From: JACCTI01 sp038237435
GTDB lineage: Bacteria > Verrucomicrobiota > Verrucomicrobiia > Chthoniobacterales > UBA10450
NCBI GenBank assembly: GCA_038237435.1
Contig: JBBRYT010000002.1
Location: forward strand, 124,001-188,000
Direction: 5' to 3'
Length of the DNA: 64,000 bases
Positions 16,870-25,915 of this stretch are shown here, in pieces. The notes under the pieces are model-generated. The model made no database searches. It saw only the letters and a program-made list of their open reading frames with translations, and was not told the origin of the DNA. A program made the position numbers and the translations under genes. Each line of letters begins with the position of its first letter. Position 1 is the first letter of the stretch.

Positions 16870-17760
16870 ATGAAACGAAACCCGGCTCCGATTTCTGTTC
16901 GTGCCGGGCGGATTGAGTTTCTCAAAATCAACGCCGCGCGCTCGAATTGGCGCGACAGTTATCACTGGGTGCTGTCATTGAGCTGGCCGCGGTTCGCTCT
17001 CTTTCTCCTGGGCAGTTACACCTTCATCAATTTAATTTTCGCCACTCTTTACGTGTTCGGCGGCCCCTGCATTGGCGAGATGGAGCCGGGTTCTTTTCCG
17101 CAGGCATTTTTCTTTAGTGTGGAAACGCTCGCCACTGTCGGCTACGGCCATATGTATCCGGCGACTGTCTACGGTCACCTGGTGGTCACGATCGAAATCA
17201 TGACCAGCATGGTCTTCATCGCCGTCCTGACCGGTTTGATCTTCGTGCGTTTTTCGCGGCCGACCGCGCGGATTCTGTTCAGTCAATCGATTCTCTTAGG
17301 CAACCACAATGGCAAACCGAGTGTAATGTTTCGCGTGGCCAATCTGCGCCACACCAGCATGGTCGAAGCGCGTTTTCGCCTGATTTTTTCGCGCGATGAA
17401 CGCGTCTTGGAAGGCGAAGAAATCCGACGCTTCTACGATCTAAAAGTTTATCCGAAACACATGAGCAGCTTTCCCGCGGCGCTGGTGATACGACACACTA
17501 TCGACGAGAAAAGTCCGCTGCACGGTGCGACTGTAGAAGACCTCGAAAAGAGCGACGCCTTCTTTGTCGCCTCCACCGTCTCGATCGAAACCGTCATGGC
17601 CGCTTCGGTGCAGAGCCAGCACGGTTATTCCTGGAGCGATATGCGCTGGGGCGAACGCTTCGTCGATGTCTACGAGGAATTGGCTGACGGCAAGCTAAGA
17701 GTCGATTACGGACGGCTTCACGAAACCGAACCGGTGCCGACGATCGCTAGCACTCGTTAG
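16870..17760 (+). CDS. Inward-rectifier potassium channel (KirBac type)
   Basis: 296 residues. A slide-helix N-terminus is followed by TM1 (about 40-63), a pore helix, the selectivity filter TVGYGHMYP (89-97) and TM2 (about 100-127). The cytosolic immunoglobulin-like rectifier domain begins with RFSRPTARILFSQ and shows SVMFRVANLRH and MEARFRL-like blocks typical of KirBac. It forms a tetrameric K+ channel in the inner membrane, gated through the cytosolic domain by lipids or pH. The stop TAG is inside a CTCGTTAGG motif copy (17753-17761), and the gene converges on the anti-sigma gene. Confidence 0.93.
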   Translation: MKRNPAPISVRAGRIEFLKINAARSNWRDSYHWVLSLSWPRFALFLLGSYTFINLIFATLYVFGGPCIGEMEPGSFPQAFFFSVETLATVGYGHMYPATVYGHLVVTIEIMTSMVFIAVLTGLIFVRFSRPTARILFSQSILLGNHNGKPSVMFRVANLRHTSMVEARFRLIFSRDERVLEGEEIRRFYDLKVYPKHMSSFPAALVIRHTIDEKSPLHGATVEDLEKSDAFFVASTVSIETVMAASVQSQHGYSWSDMRWGERFVDVYEELADGKLRVDYGRLHETEPVPTIASTR

Positions 17761-17763
17761 GTA

Positions 17764-18483
17764 TCAAATTTTCCCGACGAAAAGCATCGGACCTTCCGCT
17801 TTCGGCACGCCGCCTTTGCGTTCAAGACTGATGGCGAAGGCCTGAACCTGCCGCGCCGAATCTTTCGGCTGGAAGCGGATCTCCGCCACCCCTTCACCGG
17901 TCAGGCGCAAAATGCCGGCATCGACCGGATCTTTGTGCGCGCCATCGACCGCCCATAATTGATAATCCTTGCCCGTAGCGGCCGCTGGAAGGTTTTTTAG
18001 TTTAATCATCCCGTTTTGTTTGTCGGGCTGCCACGCCACCATCACTTCCGCTTTGGCGGGCGCGGCTTCCATCGGCGCGAGGGTGACCAAGACCGGCGAA
18101 GCATTGCGTTCCTGAGCGAGACGTTGCTGCAATTTCACGCGATCGACGGCCAGCAAGCCGCAAAATAGCGCAAGCGCCGCAGCGATAGCCCACGGAATCC
18201 AATTACCGAAAGCACCCGCGCGCGTCGTAATCACATTCGACGGAACAGAGCTGCGCGATTCCGAAGCGATCTGCTGCATGACGCGATCCTTTAATCCCGC
18301 CGATGGCAATGCGCCTTGCGGCGCAGTCAACGCAACCGCACCAGCGGCATCGCGCAATTCGCGCACGAGCGTTTTCAATTCCGCATTCGCGGAAAGCTCG
18401 CGCTCGAAAGCCGCCGCTTCTTCCGCGCCCAACAAGTCGAGCGCGTAGAGCGAAGCCTGGTCTTGTTGTGTTTCCGAAATCAT
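17764..18483 (-). CDS. rskA: RskA-like transmembrane anti-sigma factor
   Basis: 239 residues. The N-terminal zinc-less anti-sigma domain (about 1-75: LYALDLLGAEEAAAFERELS) binds the sigma factor, one membrane helix lies at about 93-112 (WIPWAIAAALALFCGLLAV), and the periplasmic RskA C-terminal domain follows (about 135-239: YQLWAVDGAHKDPVDAGIL). In known SigK/RskA pairs, proteolysis of the anti-sigma releases the sigma factor. It overlaps the sigma gene by four bases, so the two are coupled and made in fixed ratio. See the finding on the neighbouring fasciclin gene. Confidence 0.9.
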   Translation of the reverse strand: MISETQQDQASLYALDLLGAEEAAAFERELSANAELKTLVRELRDAAGAVALTAPQGALPSAGLKDRVMQQIASESRSSVPSNVITTRAGAFGNWIPWAIAAALALFCGLLAVDRVKLQQRLAQERNASPVLVTLAPMEAAPAKAEVMVAWQPDKQNGMIKLKNLPAAATGKDYQLWAVDGAHKDPVDAGILRLTGEGVAEIRFQPKDSARQVQAFAISLERKGGVPKAEGPMLFVGKI

Positions 18484-19049
18484 TTCAATCCATCCCGCAA
18501 CCGCATCAGCCCGCGCCGTATTCGAGCTTTCACCGTGCCGAGCGGCTCGCCTTTTTGTTGCGCAATTTCCGCATGTGTCATGTCGGAAAAAAATGCCATC
18601 TCGATCGCTTCCATCTGTTCGTTAGGTAGCGCGCGTAACGCCGAACGCACCCGCGCCGCCTCATCATTCTTCACTGAGATATCCGCTGCGTCGTCCGCCT
18701 CAGACGCAAGCTCGGGCCCCTTCTCTTCATCTTCAATCGAACCGGCCACGACGCGTTGCCGCCGCCCGCGCGCACGCAAACGATCGATCGCTTTTGAGCG
18801 CGTCATCATCACCGCCCAGGTAAAGACGCTGCTCTTGTTTGCATCGTAATTGGCCGCGCGCCGCCAGAGCTGCAAACAAACCTCCTGCAAGGCGTCCTCC
18901 GCTTCCGAGCGATCGCCCAGCATCTGGAATGCGAGCGAAAAAAGCGGACCGCTCAGCCGATCATACAACGCGCTGAACGCCGTCTGATCGCCGGCCACGA
19001 CGCGCGTCATGAGCTCCCGATAAGCGCTTTGTTGCGAAGGATCGATCAT
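18480..19049 (-). CDS. sigK: ECF RNA polymerase sigma factor, SigK-like
   Basis: 189 residues. Region 2 (about 25-95) shows AFSALYDRLSGPLFSLAFQM, the core EDALQEVCLQLWRRA and the TWAVMMTRSKAIDRLRARGR promoter-melting helix. An acidic linker follows, then region 4 (about 135-185: LPNEQMEAIEMAFFSDMTHAEIAQQKGEPLGTVKARIRRG). The order with a following rskA-like gene matches the SigK/SigL group of ECF factors. A core motif copy (18619) reads in frame as Pro-Asn-Glu. Confidence 0.92.
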   Translation of the reverse strand: MIDPSQQSAYRELMTRVVAGDQTAFSALYDRLSGPLFSLAFQMLGDRSEAEDALQEVCLQLWRRAANYDANKSSVFTWAVMMTRSKAIDRLRARGRRQRVVAGSIEDEEKGPELASEADDAADISVKNDEAARVRSALRALPNEQMEAIEMAFFSDMTHAEIAQQKGEPLGTVKARIRRGLMRLRDGLK

Positions 19050-19134
19050 GCCCGCTTCTCGGGCATTAATTCAACTCATGCCGCCAGACAAGCATAACAG
19101 ATTCGCCGGTAGCACGATCCGCGGTTGGGAAAAA

Positions 19135-19665
19135 CTACTGGCGCGGCTCGAATTTGAGCGCCACACCGTTCATGCAATAACGCAAACCGGTTGGTTGCGG
19201 TCCGTCATCAAAGACGTGCCCGAGATGCGCTCCGCAACGCCCACAGAGAACTTCGTCGCGCTCGGTGAAGAAACTTTTGTCCTTCGCGGTCGCGACATTC
19301 TTGTCCACGAACGTCTTGAAGAAACTTGGCCAACCCGTGCCGGATTCGAATTTCGCATCGCTGGCAAAGAGCGGCGCATCACAGGCCACGCAGCGGAAAA
19401 TTCCCGTGCGATGTTCGTGCAGGAGCGCGCTCGATCCCGGCCGCTCCGTCGCCTTCTGCCGCATGACGGCGAACTGCGCCGGGGAAAGCGACGCTTTCCA
19501 TTCGTCATTCGATTTCTCGATTTTCGACAGCGGCGCCAGATCAGCGTCCGTCGCCATTACTGCCGCCGGCTTTTCCGCGCTCGCAGATTTATTCGACTGC
19601 GCGTGTCCGAGCAAAATCAACGCGGCGCTTGTCCCCGCGATGTAGAGCACCCGAATGTTTTTCAT
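19135..19665 (-). CDS. msrB: Exported peptide-methionine (R)-S-oxide reductase
   Basis: 176 residues from the ATG at 19665, the start nearest to the signal peptide (MKNIRVLYIAGTSAALILLG, cleavage after AQS). Zinc is held by the CVAC and CGRC pairs, the active-site Cys lies in GLRYCMNGVAL, and the FESGTGWPSF and GRCGAHLGHVFDDGP blocks are intact. It repairs oxidised methionine in proteins, here outside the cytoplasm. It lies between the fasciclin gene and the sigma gene on the same strand, so it may be part of an envelope oxidative-stress regulon of that sigma factor. Confidence 0.92.
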   Translation of the reverse strand: MKNIRVLYIAGTSAALILLGHAQSNKSASAEKPAAVMATDADLAPLSKIEKSNDEWKASLSPAQFAVMRQKATERPGSSALLHEHRTGIFRCVACDAPLFASDAKFESGTGWPSFFKTFVDKNVATAKDKSFFTERDEVLCGRCGAHLGHVFDDGPQPTGLRYCMNGVALKFEPRQ

Positions 19666-19745
19666 TATCATTTGATTTTGAATCAACGCGGTTCAGGCGC
19701 GAGCGGTTTCAACCAGGCCCGCTCGCGCCCGCCATCAACCACTCG

Positions 19746-20294
19746 TTAGGGCATTAAGACTGTGTCAATCACGTGAATGACGCCATTCGATTGCATCACA
19801 TCCGCGATCGTGACTTTCGCCGTGCCACCCTTGGCATCGGTCAGGATAACGTCGTCGCCATCCATCTTTGCCATAAGCTTTTCACCATTGACCGTCTTCA
19901 AGGTCGCGGTGCCGTTGCCGGCTTTGATCTCCTTGCCGAGCTCTTCCGCGGTCATCTTGCCCGCCACCACGTGGTAGGTCAGGATACCGGTGAGCTTTTT
20001 CTTGTTCTCCGGTTTCACCAGCGTATCGACTGTTCCCGCGGGCAGTTTGCCGAAGGCTTCGTTCGTCGGCGCAAAAACCGTGAAAGGTCCTTTACCCGCG
20101 AGAGTATCGACCAAACCCGCCGCTTTCACGGCTGCCACCAGCGTGGTGTGATCTTTCGATTTGCTCGCGTTCTCGACGATATTCTTGTTCGCCATCATAG
20201 GCGCGCCGCCCACCATAGGATTCTCCGCGGCGAAAACTGCCGCCGCTCCTAAGGCAAGACTACACGCTGCCACTGTCAGATATTTCTTAATCAT
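19746..20294 (-). CDS. Secreted fasciclin-domain protein
   Basis: 182 residues with a signal peptide (about 1-22, ALGAAAVFA). One fasciclin (FAS1) domain fills the rest: KDHTTLVAAVKAAGLVDTLA, GPFTVFAPTNEAFGKLP, LTYHVVAGK and the C-terminal SNGVIHVIDTVLMP. FAS1 proteins are extracytoplasmic adhesion-type proteins. In mycobacteria the fasciclin proteins MPT70/MPT83 are made under SigK/RskA, and here the same three gene types lie together, with msrB. The stop TAA is within the CCTAACGAG copy at 19742-19750. Confidence 0.93.
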   Translation of the reverse strand: MIKKYLTVAACSLALGAAAVFAAENPMVGGAPMMANKNIVENASKSKDHTTLVAAVKAAGLVDTLAGKGPFTVFAPTNEAFGKLPAGTVDTLVKPENKKKLTGILTYHVVAGKMTAEELGKEIKAGNGTATLKTVNGEKLMAKMDGDDVILTDAKGGTAKVTIADVMQSNGVIHVIDTVLMP

Positions 20295-20353
20295 AGTGGC
20301 TGGTGATCCGCCACTGACTCGCCCCTGGATGCAAGAAACACCCCGCGCAGGCC

Positions 20354-21319
20354 TTATTCGACCACGATACTTTTCGGATCAAAGGTCGGAGGCGGATATT
20401 GCGGGTTCATCTTCTCCAACGTTCGCACGACCGTTTCCAAAATGATGAGATTACGCGCCCATTTCCGATTCGCCGGGATGATGTGCCACGAAGCTTCATC
20501 GGTTGAACACTTATTGATGACCGCTTCGTAGGCGCCCTGATAGGAGTCCCAGTTAGCACGCTCCTTTAAGTCGCCTGGATTGAACTTCCAAAGCTTCGTC
20601 GGATCTTTCAGGCGCGCTTCCAGCCGCTCCTTTTGCTCATCCTTCGAGATATGCAGGAAGAATTTTAGCAACGTCGCGCCGTTGCGATGCAGCAATCGTT
20701 CGAAGGCATTGATGTCTTCGCAGCGCTCGCGCCAGACCTCATCGCTGATCTGTTTATGCACACGTGGCACGAGCACATCTTCGTAATGCGAGCGGTTCCA
20801 AATTCCGATCGCACCTTTAGGCGGCGCGGCATGATGCACCCGCCAGAGAAAATCGTGGTCCCATTCTTCCGCCGACGGGTATTTGAAATTCGTCAGGTGC
20901 ACGCCGTTCGGGTCCAGCCCGCTGAAAACTTTTTTGATCACACCGTCTTTACCGCCGGTATCCATTGCCTGAATGACAATAAGCAGGCTGCGCCGGTGTT
21001 CGGCATAAAGCACCTGCTGCAATTCCAGTAGACGTTCGCGCAACTTCTCCACCGCTCGGTCAGTGCTTCCTTTCTTAATGGAAGGACGACTATCGGGATC
21101 GATGTCAGCTAATCGAACCTTTTGGCCCGTGCGAACGACCACCGCCCCAGTGTCCCTGGCCTTGTGTCGCGGCACCGGCCGAAGTTTCGCTACTTTCGGC
21201 GGCGCGCCGTTATCCGATGACTCTGCCTTTTTATCGCTCAAAGCCTCCAACGATACGGAGGCGTTCGAAGCGCGGCAAATGAAACTAATGACTAGAGTTG
21301 GTGAACAGCGCCGGATCAT
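20354..21319 (-). CDS. ppk2: Polyphosphate kinase 2 family protein
   Basis: 321 residues. The Walker A-type loop AMDTGGKDGVIKKVFSGLDP, the lid region NRSHYEDVLVPRVHKQI, and the FNPGDLKERANWDSYQGAYE block define a one-domain PPK2, of the kind that uses polyphosphate to phosphorylate nucleotides. The first 35 residues before SDKKAESS are poorly conserved and the true start could be further in. It would act in the cytosol, linking phosphate storage to nucleotide supply; the window also holds phoBR-pstCA. Confidence 0.93.
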   Translation of the reverse strand: MIRRCSPTLVISFICRASNASVSLEALSDKKAESSDNGAPPKVAKLRPVPRHKARDTGAVVVRTGQKVRLADIDPDSRPSIKKGSTDRAVEKLRERLLELQQVLYAEHRRSLLIVIQAMDTGGKDGVIKKVFSGLDPNGVHLTNFKYPSAEEWDHDFLWRVHHAAPPKGAIGIWNRSHYEDVLVPRVHKQISDEVWRERCEDINAFERLLHRNGATLLKFFLHISKDEQKERLEARLKDPTKLWKFNPGDLKERANWDSYQGAYEAVINKCSTDEASWHIIPANRKWARNLIILETVVRTLEKMNPQYPPPTFDPKSIVVE

Positions 21320-21328
21320 TCGGCGGAT

Positions 21329-21421
21329 TTACTTTGATTTCCCTTTCTGCTTCTCATCCCCGCGTGAGACTGCGGCCAGTCCGATTGCCCCCAGGACTGT
21401 GAACAACAAAAGTCTCTCCAT
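21329..21421 (-). CDS. Possible 30-residue exported or membrane peptide
   Basis: A short frame from the ATG at 21421 encodes one hydrophobic helix (MERLLLFTVLGAIGLAAVS) and a basic tail (EKQKGKSK). It lies just upstream of ppk2 on the same strand, 9 bases before that start. It could be translated with ppk2 or be chance; there is no independent support. Confidence 0.28.
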   Translation of the reverse strand: MERLLLFTVLGAIGLAAVSRGDEKQKGKSK

Positions 21422-21530
21422 CAGAGTTATACAAGGTCCTAACGCCGCTGACACTGTGCTTTGTCCAGGATGTCCGGTTTGATCGGTTATTAACCCTCGT
21501 CAGCCTCTTTACGTGAACTAGCCTCTTTTC

Positions 21531-23228
21531 ATGAGCTGTAGGCTACTCGCGATCATCGGAGCTGTTTCTATAACCCTTTGTCTGGGATCGTTCGCGGCGA
21601 ACTCGGGCGAAGTTAGCGTTCCAACCGCAGTAAGTCTCTTACAAGCCGGTGACGCTGACGAGGCGGAGAAGATGTTGCAAACTATTACCGCGCGTGAGCC
21701 AAAAAACGCCGCAGCCTGGAGATACCTTGGCAATGCCCGCAAAGCGAAGAAGGCGTGGGACGAAGCTATCACCGCTTATCGCCGAGCTATCGAGCTGGAT
21801 CCGACTCTAATCAATCCCCTCTACAATTTGGCTGCTATCTCAGCCTTGAAAGGCGATACCGAAGGAGCCTTCCAGTGGTTAGGTAAAGCAAAAGCCACGC
21901 ATAAGGCCGACCTAACGGGCCTCTCCCAGGATAACGATTTCGCCAACGTTAAAGCGGACCCACGTTTTGCCTCCTTCCTTCCGCAACCCGAAGATTTTAA
22001 AAATCCATTTGTCGAAGACGTTAAGATCATACACGAATTCGACGGCGAAGGAGCTAACGATCAGTTTGGTTGGATCGCGCGCAAGCTAGGCGACATCGAT
22101 GGTGATGGCATAGCTGATTTTGTCACGTCGGCGCCTAACAATGCTGCCGGTGGTGAAAACGCCGGAGCCATCTACGTCTATTCCAGTCGCAGGGGTAAGC
22201 TACTTTGGCGCGCAAATGGCGAGAAGGAGGACCAACTAGGCCTGGGTGTGGAATGCGCCGGCGATACGAACGGCGATGGTATTCCGGATGTAGTAGCGAG
22301 CTCACCTATCCATGGGTTCGCGCACATCTATTCGGGCAAAGATGGCAGCACCCTCCTAACCGTGAAATCCGAGAGCGCTGAGCCGGAAGCCTTCGGTCAA
22401 CACGTTGCCGGCGCCGGCGACGTCAATCACGATGGTTACTCAGATTTTATCATAGGTGCGCCGCCTCCGCCTAACTCCGCGCCTGGCAAAGGCATCGGTC
22501 ATGCCTACGTCTACTCAGGCAAGGACGGCAAACTGCTGCTAACTCTAACGGGCGAAGGCGAAGGAGATGGATTCGGCAGCGCGGTGGCCGGGTATAGCGA
22601 TGGCAAACAGATGTTCATGGTCGCAGGCGCTCCGAAAGCTGGGCCGGAACATAAAGGTCGCGTCTATATCTACGACGCACTTTCGAGTAAGCCTAAGTTC
22701 GTCATCGAAGGCGACGAAACCGCCGGCGCCCTCGGCGGAATGTTCCTTTCTATTATAGGAGACATGGATGGCGATGGCATTCCCGATATTTATGCCTCCG
22801 ATTGGCAAAACTCTGCGAAAGGTCCTTCCACGGGCCGCATTTATGTCCATTCCGGCAAGAACGGGCATCGCCTTCTTATGCTAACCGGCGAAAGCGCCGG
22901 GGAAGGCTTCGGCACCTGCGCCGCGCTAGCTGGCGACGTCGATCACGACGGCCATGCGGACCTCATCGTCGGCGCATGGCAACAAGCCAGCGGCGCCACC
23001 TCAGCCGGCAAAGCTTCACTCTTCTCGGGCCAAGAGGGGAAGTTACTAAAGAGCTATACCTGTAAGACTGCCGGCGATACCTTCGGCTTCGATGCCGTAG
23101 GTATGGGAGATATTGATGGCGATGGCAGCGACGACTTACTAATAACGTCTGGCTGGAGCGGTATCCACGGCTTTCATTCCGGCCGCATATTCCTTATCTC
23201 GAGCGGCGTCACTAGAAACCAACAATAA
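21531..23228 (+). CDS. Exported TPR plus FG-GAP (integrin-like) repeat protein
   Basis: 565 residues with a signal peptide (about 1-22). TPR repeats occupy about 35-125 (AAWRYLGNARKAKKAWDEAI, then TAYRRAIELDPT), followed by a seven-bladed FG-GAP/VCBS propeller (about 165-560). The propeller carries calcium-type loops such as GDIDGDGIADF, GDTNGDGIPDV, GDVNHDGYSDF, GDMDGDGIPDI, GDVDHDGHADL and GDIDGDGSDDL. Such proteins sit outside the cell or on its surface and bind ligands or other surface proteins. It runs convergently into the porin gene and overlaps it by 17 bases. Confidence 0.88.
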   Translation: MSCRLLAIIGAVSITLCLGSFAANSGEVSVPTAVSLLQAGDADEAEKMLQTITAREPKNAAAWRYLGNARKAKKAWDEAITAYRRAIELDPTLINPLYNLAAISALKGDTEGAFQWLGKAKATHKADLTGLSQDNDFANVKADPRFASFLPQPEDFKNPFVEDVKIIHEFDGEGANDQFGWIARKLGDIDGDGIADFVTSAPNNAAGGENAGAIYVYSSRRGKLLWRANGEKEDQLGLGVECAGDTNGDGIPDVVASSPIHGFAHIYSGKDGSTLLTVKSESAEPEAFGQHVAGAGDVNHDGYSDFIIGAPPPPNSAPGKGIGHAYVYSGKDGKLLLTLTGEGEGDGFGSAVAGYSDGKQMFMVAGAPKAGPEHKGRVYIYDALSSKPKFVIEGDETAGALGGMFLSIIGDMDGDGIPDIYASDWQNSAKGPSTGRIYVHSGKNGHRLLMLTGESAGEGFGTCAALAGDVDHDGHADLIVGAWQQASGATSAGKASLFSGQEGKLLKSYTCKTAGDTFGFDAVGMGDIDGDGSDDLLITSGWSGIHGFHSGRIFLISSGVTRNQQ

Positions 23229-24504
23229 CGTCAATGCCAGCCGTGAATTGATCTTGATCGGATGAGTCGTTAAACGGGTGTGTGCCGTTCAAGGCGCGAT
23301 CGAAACGCAGCTCGGGTCGAATCTGTAGGCTAGCTAGCGGCTTCGGCACGGGAGGTTTGATGCTAAGTCCAAAGGTCACTGCGCCATAGGTCGTCCTGCC
23401 TCCGCCGACTGTGCGCGCATCAAGAGTAACGTTGCCGCCGCGCAATCCATCCGGGGCATCGTCGTTTGCCGCGAAAGAGGCCACATAGAATCCGTCTGCG
23501 TCGCGCCAGACTTCGCCGCGCACGCCTATCGAAAAAACATCATTGATGGTGTAGACAAAATACTGCGCGATACCGTATCCGCTAGCATCCGCCGCGGCGT
23601 CGTAGATGTAATTCAAGTCGGTTATCGAAGTGAAGTTCTTCGTAAGCTTCGCTGTAATAATAAGATCGTTAAGATAACGGTTATCCCTGTTATCATCTAC
23701 CGTTTCCTTACCAATATGTGTGGTAGCTAGCGCGGTTAGCTTTCCTTCGAGCAGATTCAGTCCTATCCCGCCGTGAAAGCCGAGCGAGCCGTTGTTGTCA
23801 TCCACGCTTGTATTCACGCCTCTCGTTAGGCCGGCGTATAGGTCCAGCTTTGGCGTGGCATGCCAGATGGCAAGCGCGCCGGTGTGATTGAAGGGGATAC
23901 CGAAATTAAAAATGTAACTATGAGAGTAGAAGGGGTTCGTGCGCGGGTCGATCGTCTCCGCGCCTTCCAGGGTAACGAACTTGCCCAGCTTCAAGTCGAC
24001 ACCGCCTGCGCTCAACACGGGCAGATGCCAGATCAGGAATGCTTCCACCAGATCGGGTTGGACGGTTTCATGCATGGTGTTGTCAAACAACCCCAGCGAA
24101 TGAATGAATCGCGCATCCGAACCAAACATCGCTTGCAGCTTGAATCCCCATTGGATCCGATCCGTCGCGCTGGGCAGCGCGCGCTCGAAGGTAATGACGG
24201 CCTGGTTGAGCAGCAGTTCGTTTGCGCGGTCGTCGAAGAAGCGTCCGAAATTTTGGCGATCCTCAGGCTGAGCAGGATTGAATGTGACGCCTCCTTCAAT
24301 CCATCCGTAAACCTTGAACGGCGGGGCCGGCGGACGCGAGACAGTTTCGAGCGGGCCCGCCGTCACGAGGCGGATGAGGGTTATCGCACTAAGGGCAAGA
24401 ACAATCGGCTTCAATCCACTCGCTCGTCTCAAAGACGTCTCGTTAGGTACGTTTGTGCTCGCGACCACGCGATCAAAGCGGCTGTCCAGTTCGAACGACA
24501 GCAA
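23212..24504 (-). CDS. Outer-membrane beta-barrel porin (BBP2/OmpL-like)
   Basis: 430 residues. A signal-like hydrophobic stretch (VLALSAITLIRLVTAGP) is followed by a barrel of alternating strands: YGWIEGGVTFNP, then DLKLGKFVTLEGAE and the PFYSHSYIFNFGIPFNHTGA block typical of the BBP2 family, ending in a terminal aromatic residue (VIVGF), the usual outer-membrane targeting signal. The first Met overlaps the amt coding region by 32 bases, so it is probably translated together with amt. It may admit ammonium or other small solutes, but this is inferred only from its neighbour. Confidence 0.86.
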   Translation of the reverse strand: MLSFELDSRFDRVVASTNVPNETSLRRASGLKPIVLALSAITLIRLVTAGPLETVSRPPAPPFKVYGWIEGGVTFNPAQPEDRQNFGRFFDDRANELLLNQAVITFERALPSATDRIQWGFKLQAMFGSDARFIHSLGLFDNTMHETVQPDLVEAFLIWHLPVLSAGGVDLKLGKFVTLEGAETIDPRTNPFYSHSYIFNFGIPFNHTGALAIWHATPKLDLYAGLTRGVNTSVDDNNGSLGFHGGIGLNLLEGKLTALATTHIGKETVDDNRDNRYLNDLIITAKLTKNFTSITDLNYIYDAAADASGYGIAQYFVYTINDVFSIGVRGEVWRDADGFYVASFAANDDAPDGLRGGNVTLDARTVGGGRTTYGAVTFGLSIKPPVPKPLASLQIRPELRFDRALNGTHPFNDSSDQDQFTAGIDVIVGF

Positions 24505-25750
24505 CGTCCCCTTCTAGGTAAGCTGTTTCGCCGTGGATGGCTTCGTCCAGGCCTTGTTCTTCAGAGGCATCGGCAACGCGCACCGGCGTGATGAGATTAA
24601 TCAACCACAACATTCCCAAAGTGAAGACGAACGCCCAGACGGATGAAAAGAGTGCCGCGCCGAGCTGTTTCAGGAAAAAGCTCGAATCGCCTGCGAGCAA
24701 TCCGTTCACACCGCCATTGGCTGCCGGATTCCAGGCCGTCGAGGCGAAGACACCTAGCAGAACGATACCTAGAAAACCTCCCACACCGTGCACGCCCCAG
24801 ACATCGAGCGCGTCATCCCACTGGAGCTTGTTCTTCAACGCGCAGGCATAGTAACAAACCACGCCGGCCGCCAGACCTATAATAACAGCGGTGGCCGGAG
24901 ATACATATCCGGCCGCGGGTGTAACTGTGGCGAGACCTGCGACTGCACCGGTTAGCAGGCCGAGGAACTTTGGTTTCTTCGAAACCCGCCAGTCCACACA
25001 GAGCCATGCGATAGCCGCGAAGGAAGCGGCCAGATCGGTATTGATGAAGGCGACCGCCGTGGTCGAATCCACGCGAAACTCCGAGCCGGCATTGAACCCA
25101 TACCAACCAAACCAAAGTAAGCCCGTTCCGAGCGCGACCAGCGGAATACTGTGAGGCCCACGATCCACCACTTTGCGCTTACCAACAAAGAGGATGGAAG
25201 CGAGAGCGGCTATGCCAGCGATGTTATGCACGACGATGCCTCCGGCAAAATCCCTTACGCCCCATTCCGCGAGAATGCCACCGCCCCAAACCATGTGAAC
25301 AAACGGGAAGTAAACAAAGATTAACCAGAACGTCAGAAAGAGCATGTAAGCCTTAAAGGTGATGCGGTTCGTGAAGGCACCGGTAATAAGCGCCGGCGTA
25401 ATGATGGCGAACATCATTTGATAGGCACAAAAGACGAGCATCGGAATAGTGTCGTTAGGCGAAGGCGTGGCCAGGGTGATCCCCCGCAGGCCCGCCCAGT
25501 CAAAATTGCCGACCACGCCAAAGAAATCCGTGCCGCTCTTATGATCGCCGGAGAAACAAAGGGAAAAGCCAAAGGCCCACCACAAGACCGTCGTCCAGCC
25601 CATCGAGACAAAGCTTTGCATCATGATGGCCAGAACATTCTTTCGCCCGACCAACCCGCCATAAAAGAAAGCCAACCCCGGCGTCATCAACATCACTAAA
25701 CTCGCGCACAAGAGTGTGAACGCGGTATTTCCAGTATCGAGGTGCAACAT
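24473..25750 (-). CDS. amt: Ammonium transporter (Amt)
   Basis: 425 residues with about 11 membrane helices. Family signatures are MLMTPGLAFFYGGLVGRKN near the N-terminus, FAGGIVVHNIAG with the Asp that starts the pore signature, GTGLLWFGWYGFNAGS, and HGVGGFLGIVLLG with the late pore His. It is an inner-membrane channel for ammonia/ammonium. A glnK-type PII gene, the usual partner, is not present on either side; a BBP2 porin follows instead. One core motif copy lies inside (25452) and two flank its promoter (25812 and 25861). Confidence 0.95.
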   Translation of the reverse strand: MLHLDTGNTAFTLLCASLVMLMTPGLAFFYGGLVGRKNVLAIMMQSFVSMGWTTVLWWAFGFSLCFSGDHKSGTDFFGVVGNFDWAGLRGITLATPSPNDTIPMLVFCAYQMMFAIITPALITGAFTNRITFKAYMLFLTFWLIFVYFPFVHMVWGGGILAEWGVRDFAGGIVVHNIAGIAALASILFVGKRKVVDRGPHSIPLVALGTGLLWFGWYGFNAGSEFRVDSTTAVAFINTDLAASFAAIAWLCVDWRVSKKPKFLGLLTGAVAGLATVTPAAGYVSPATAVIIGLAAGVVCYYACALKNKLQWDDALDVWGVHGVGGFLGIVLLGVFASTAWNPAANGGVNGLLAGDSSFFLKQLGAALFSSVWAFVFTLGMLWLINLITPVRVADASEEQGLDEAIHGETAYLEGDVAVVRTGQPL

Positions 25751-25915
25751 AGTCAGTTCCTCCAGTTGAGCCGCCGAGTGTTCTCCTTTCGAGCAGAGCA
25801 GTCAATACTGTTCGTTAGGCGAGCTGCCTTCCGAAAAAAAGCGAGCATCCCGCGGGTCTACCTAACGAACTGCCGTGATACGGCGTTCGAGGAAAGTGTA
25901 GCAACTGAGAATTAA

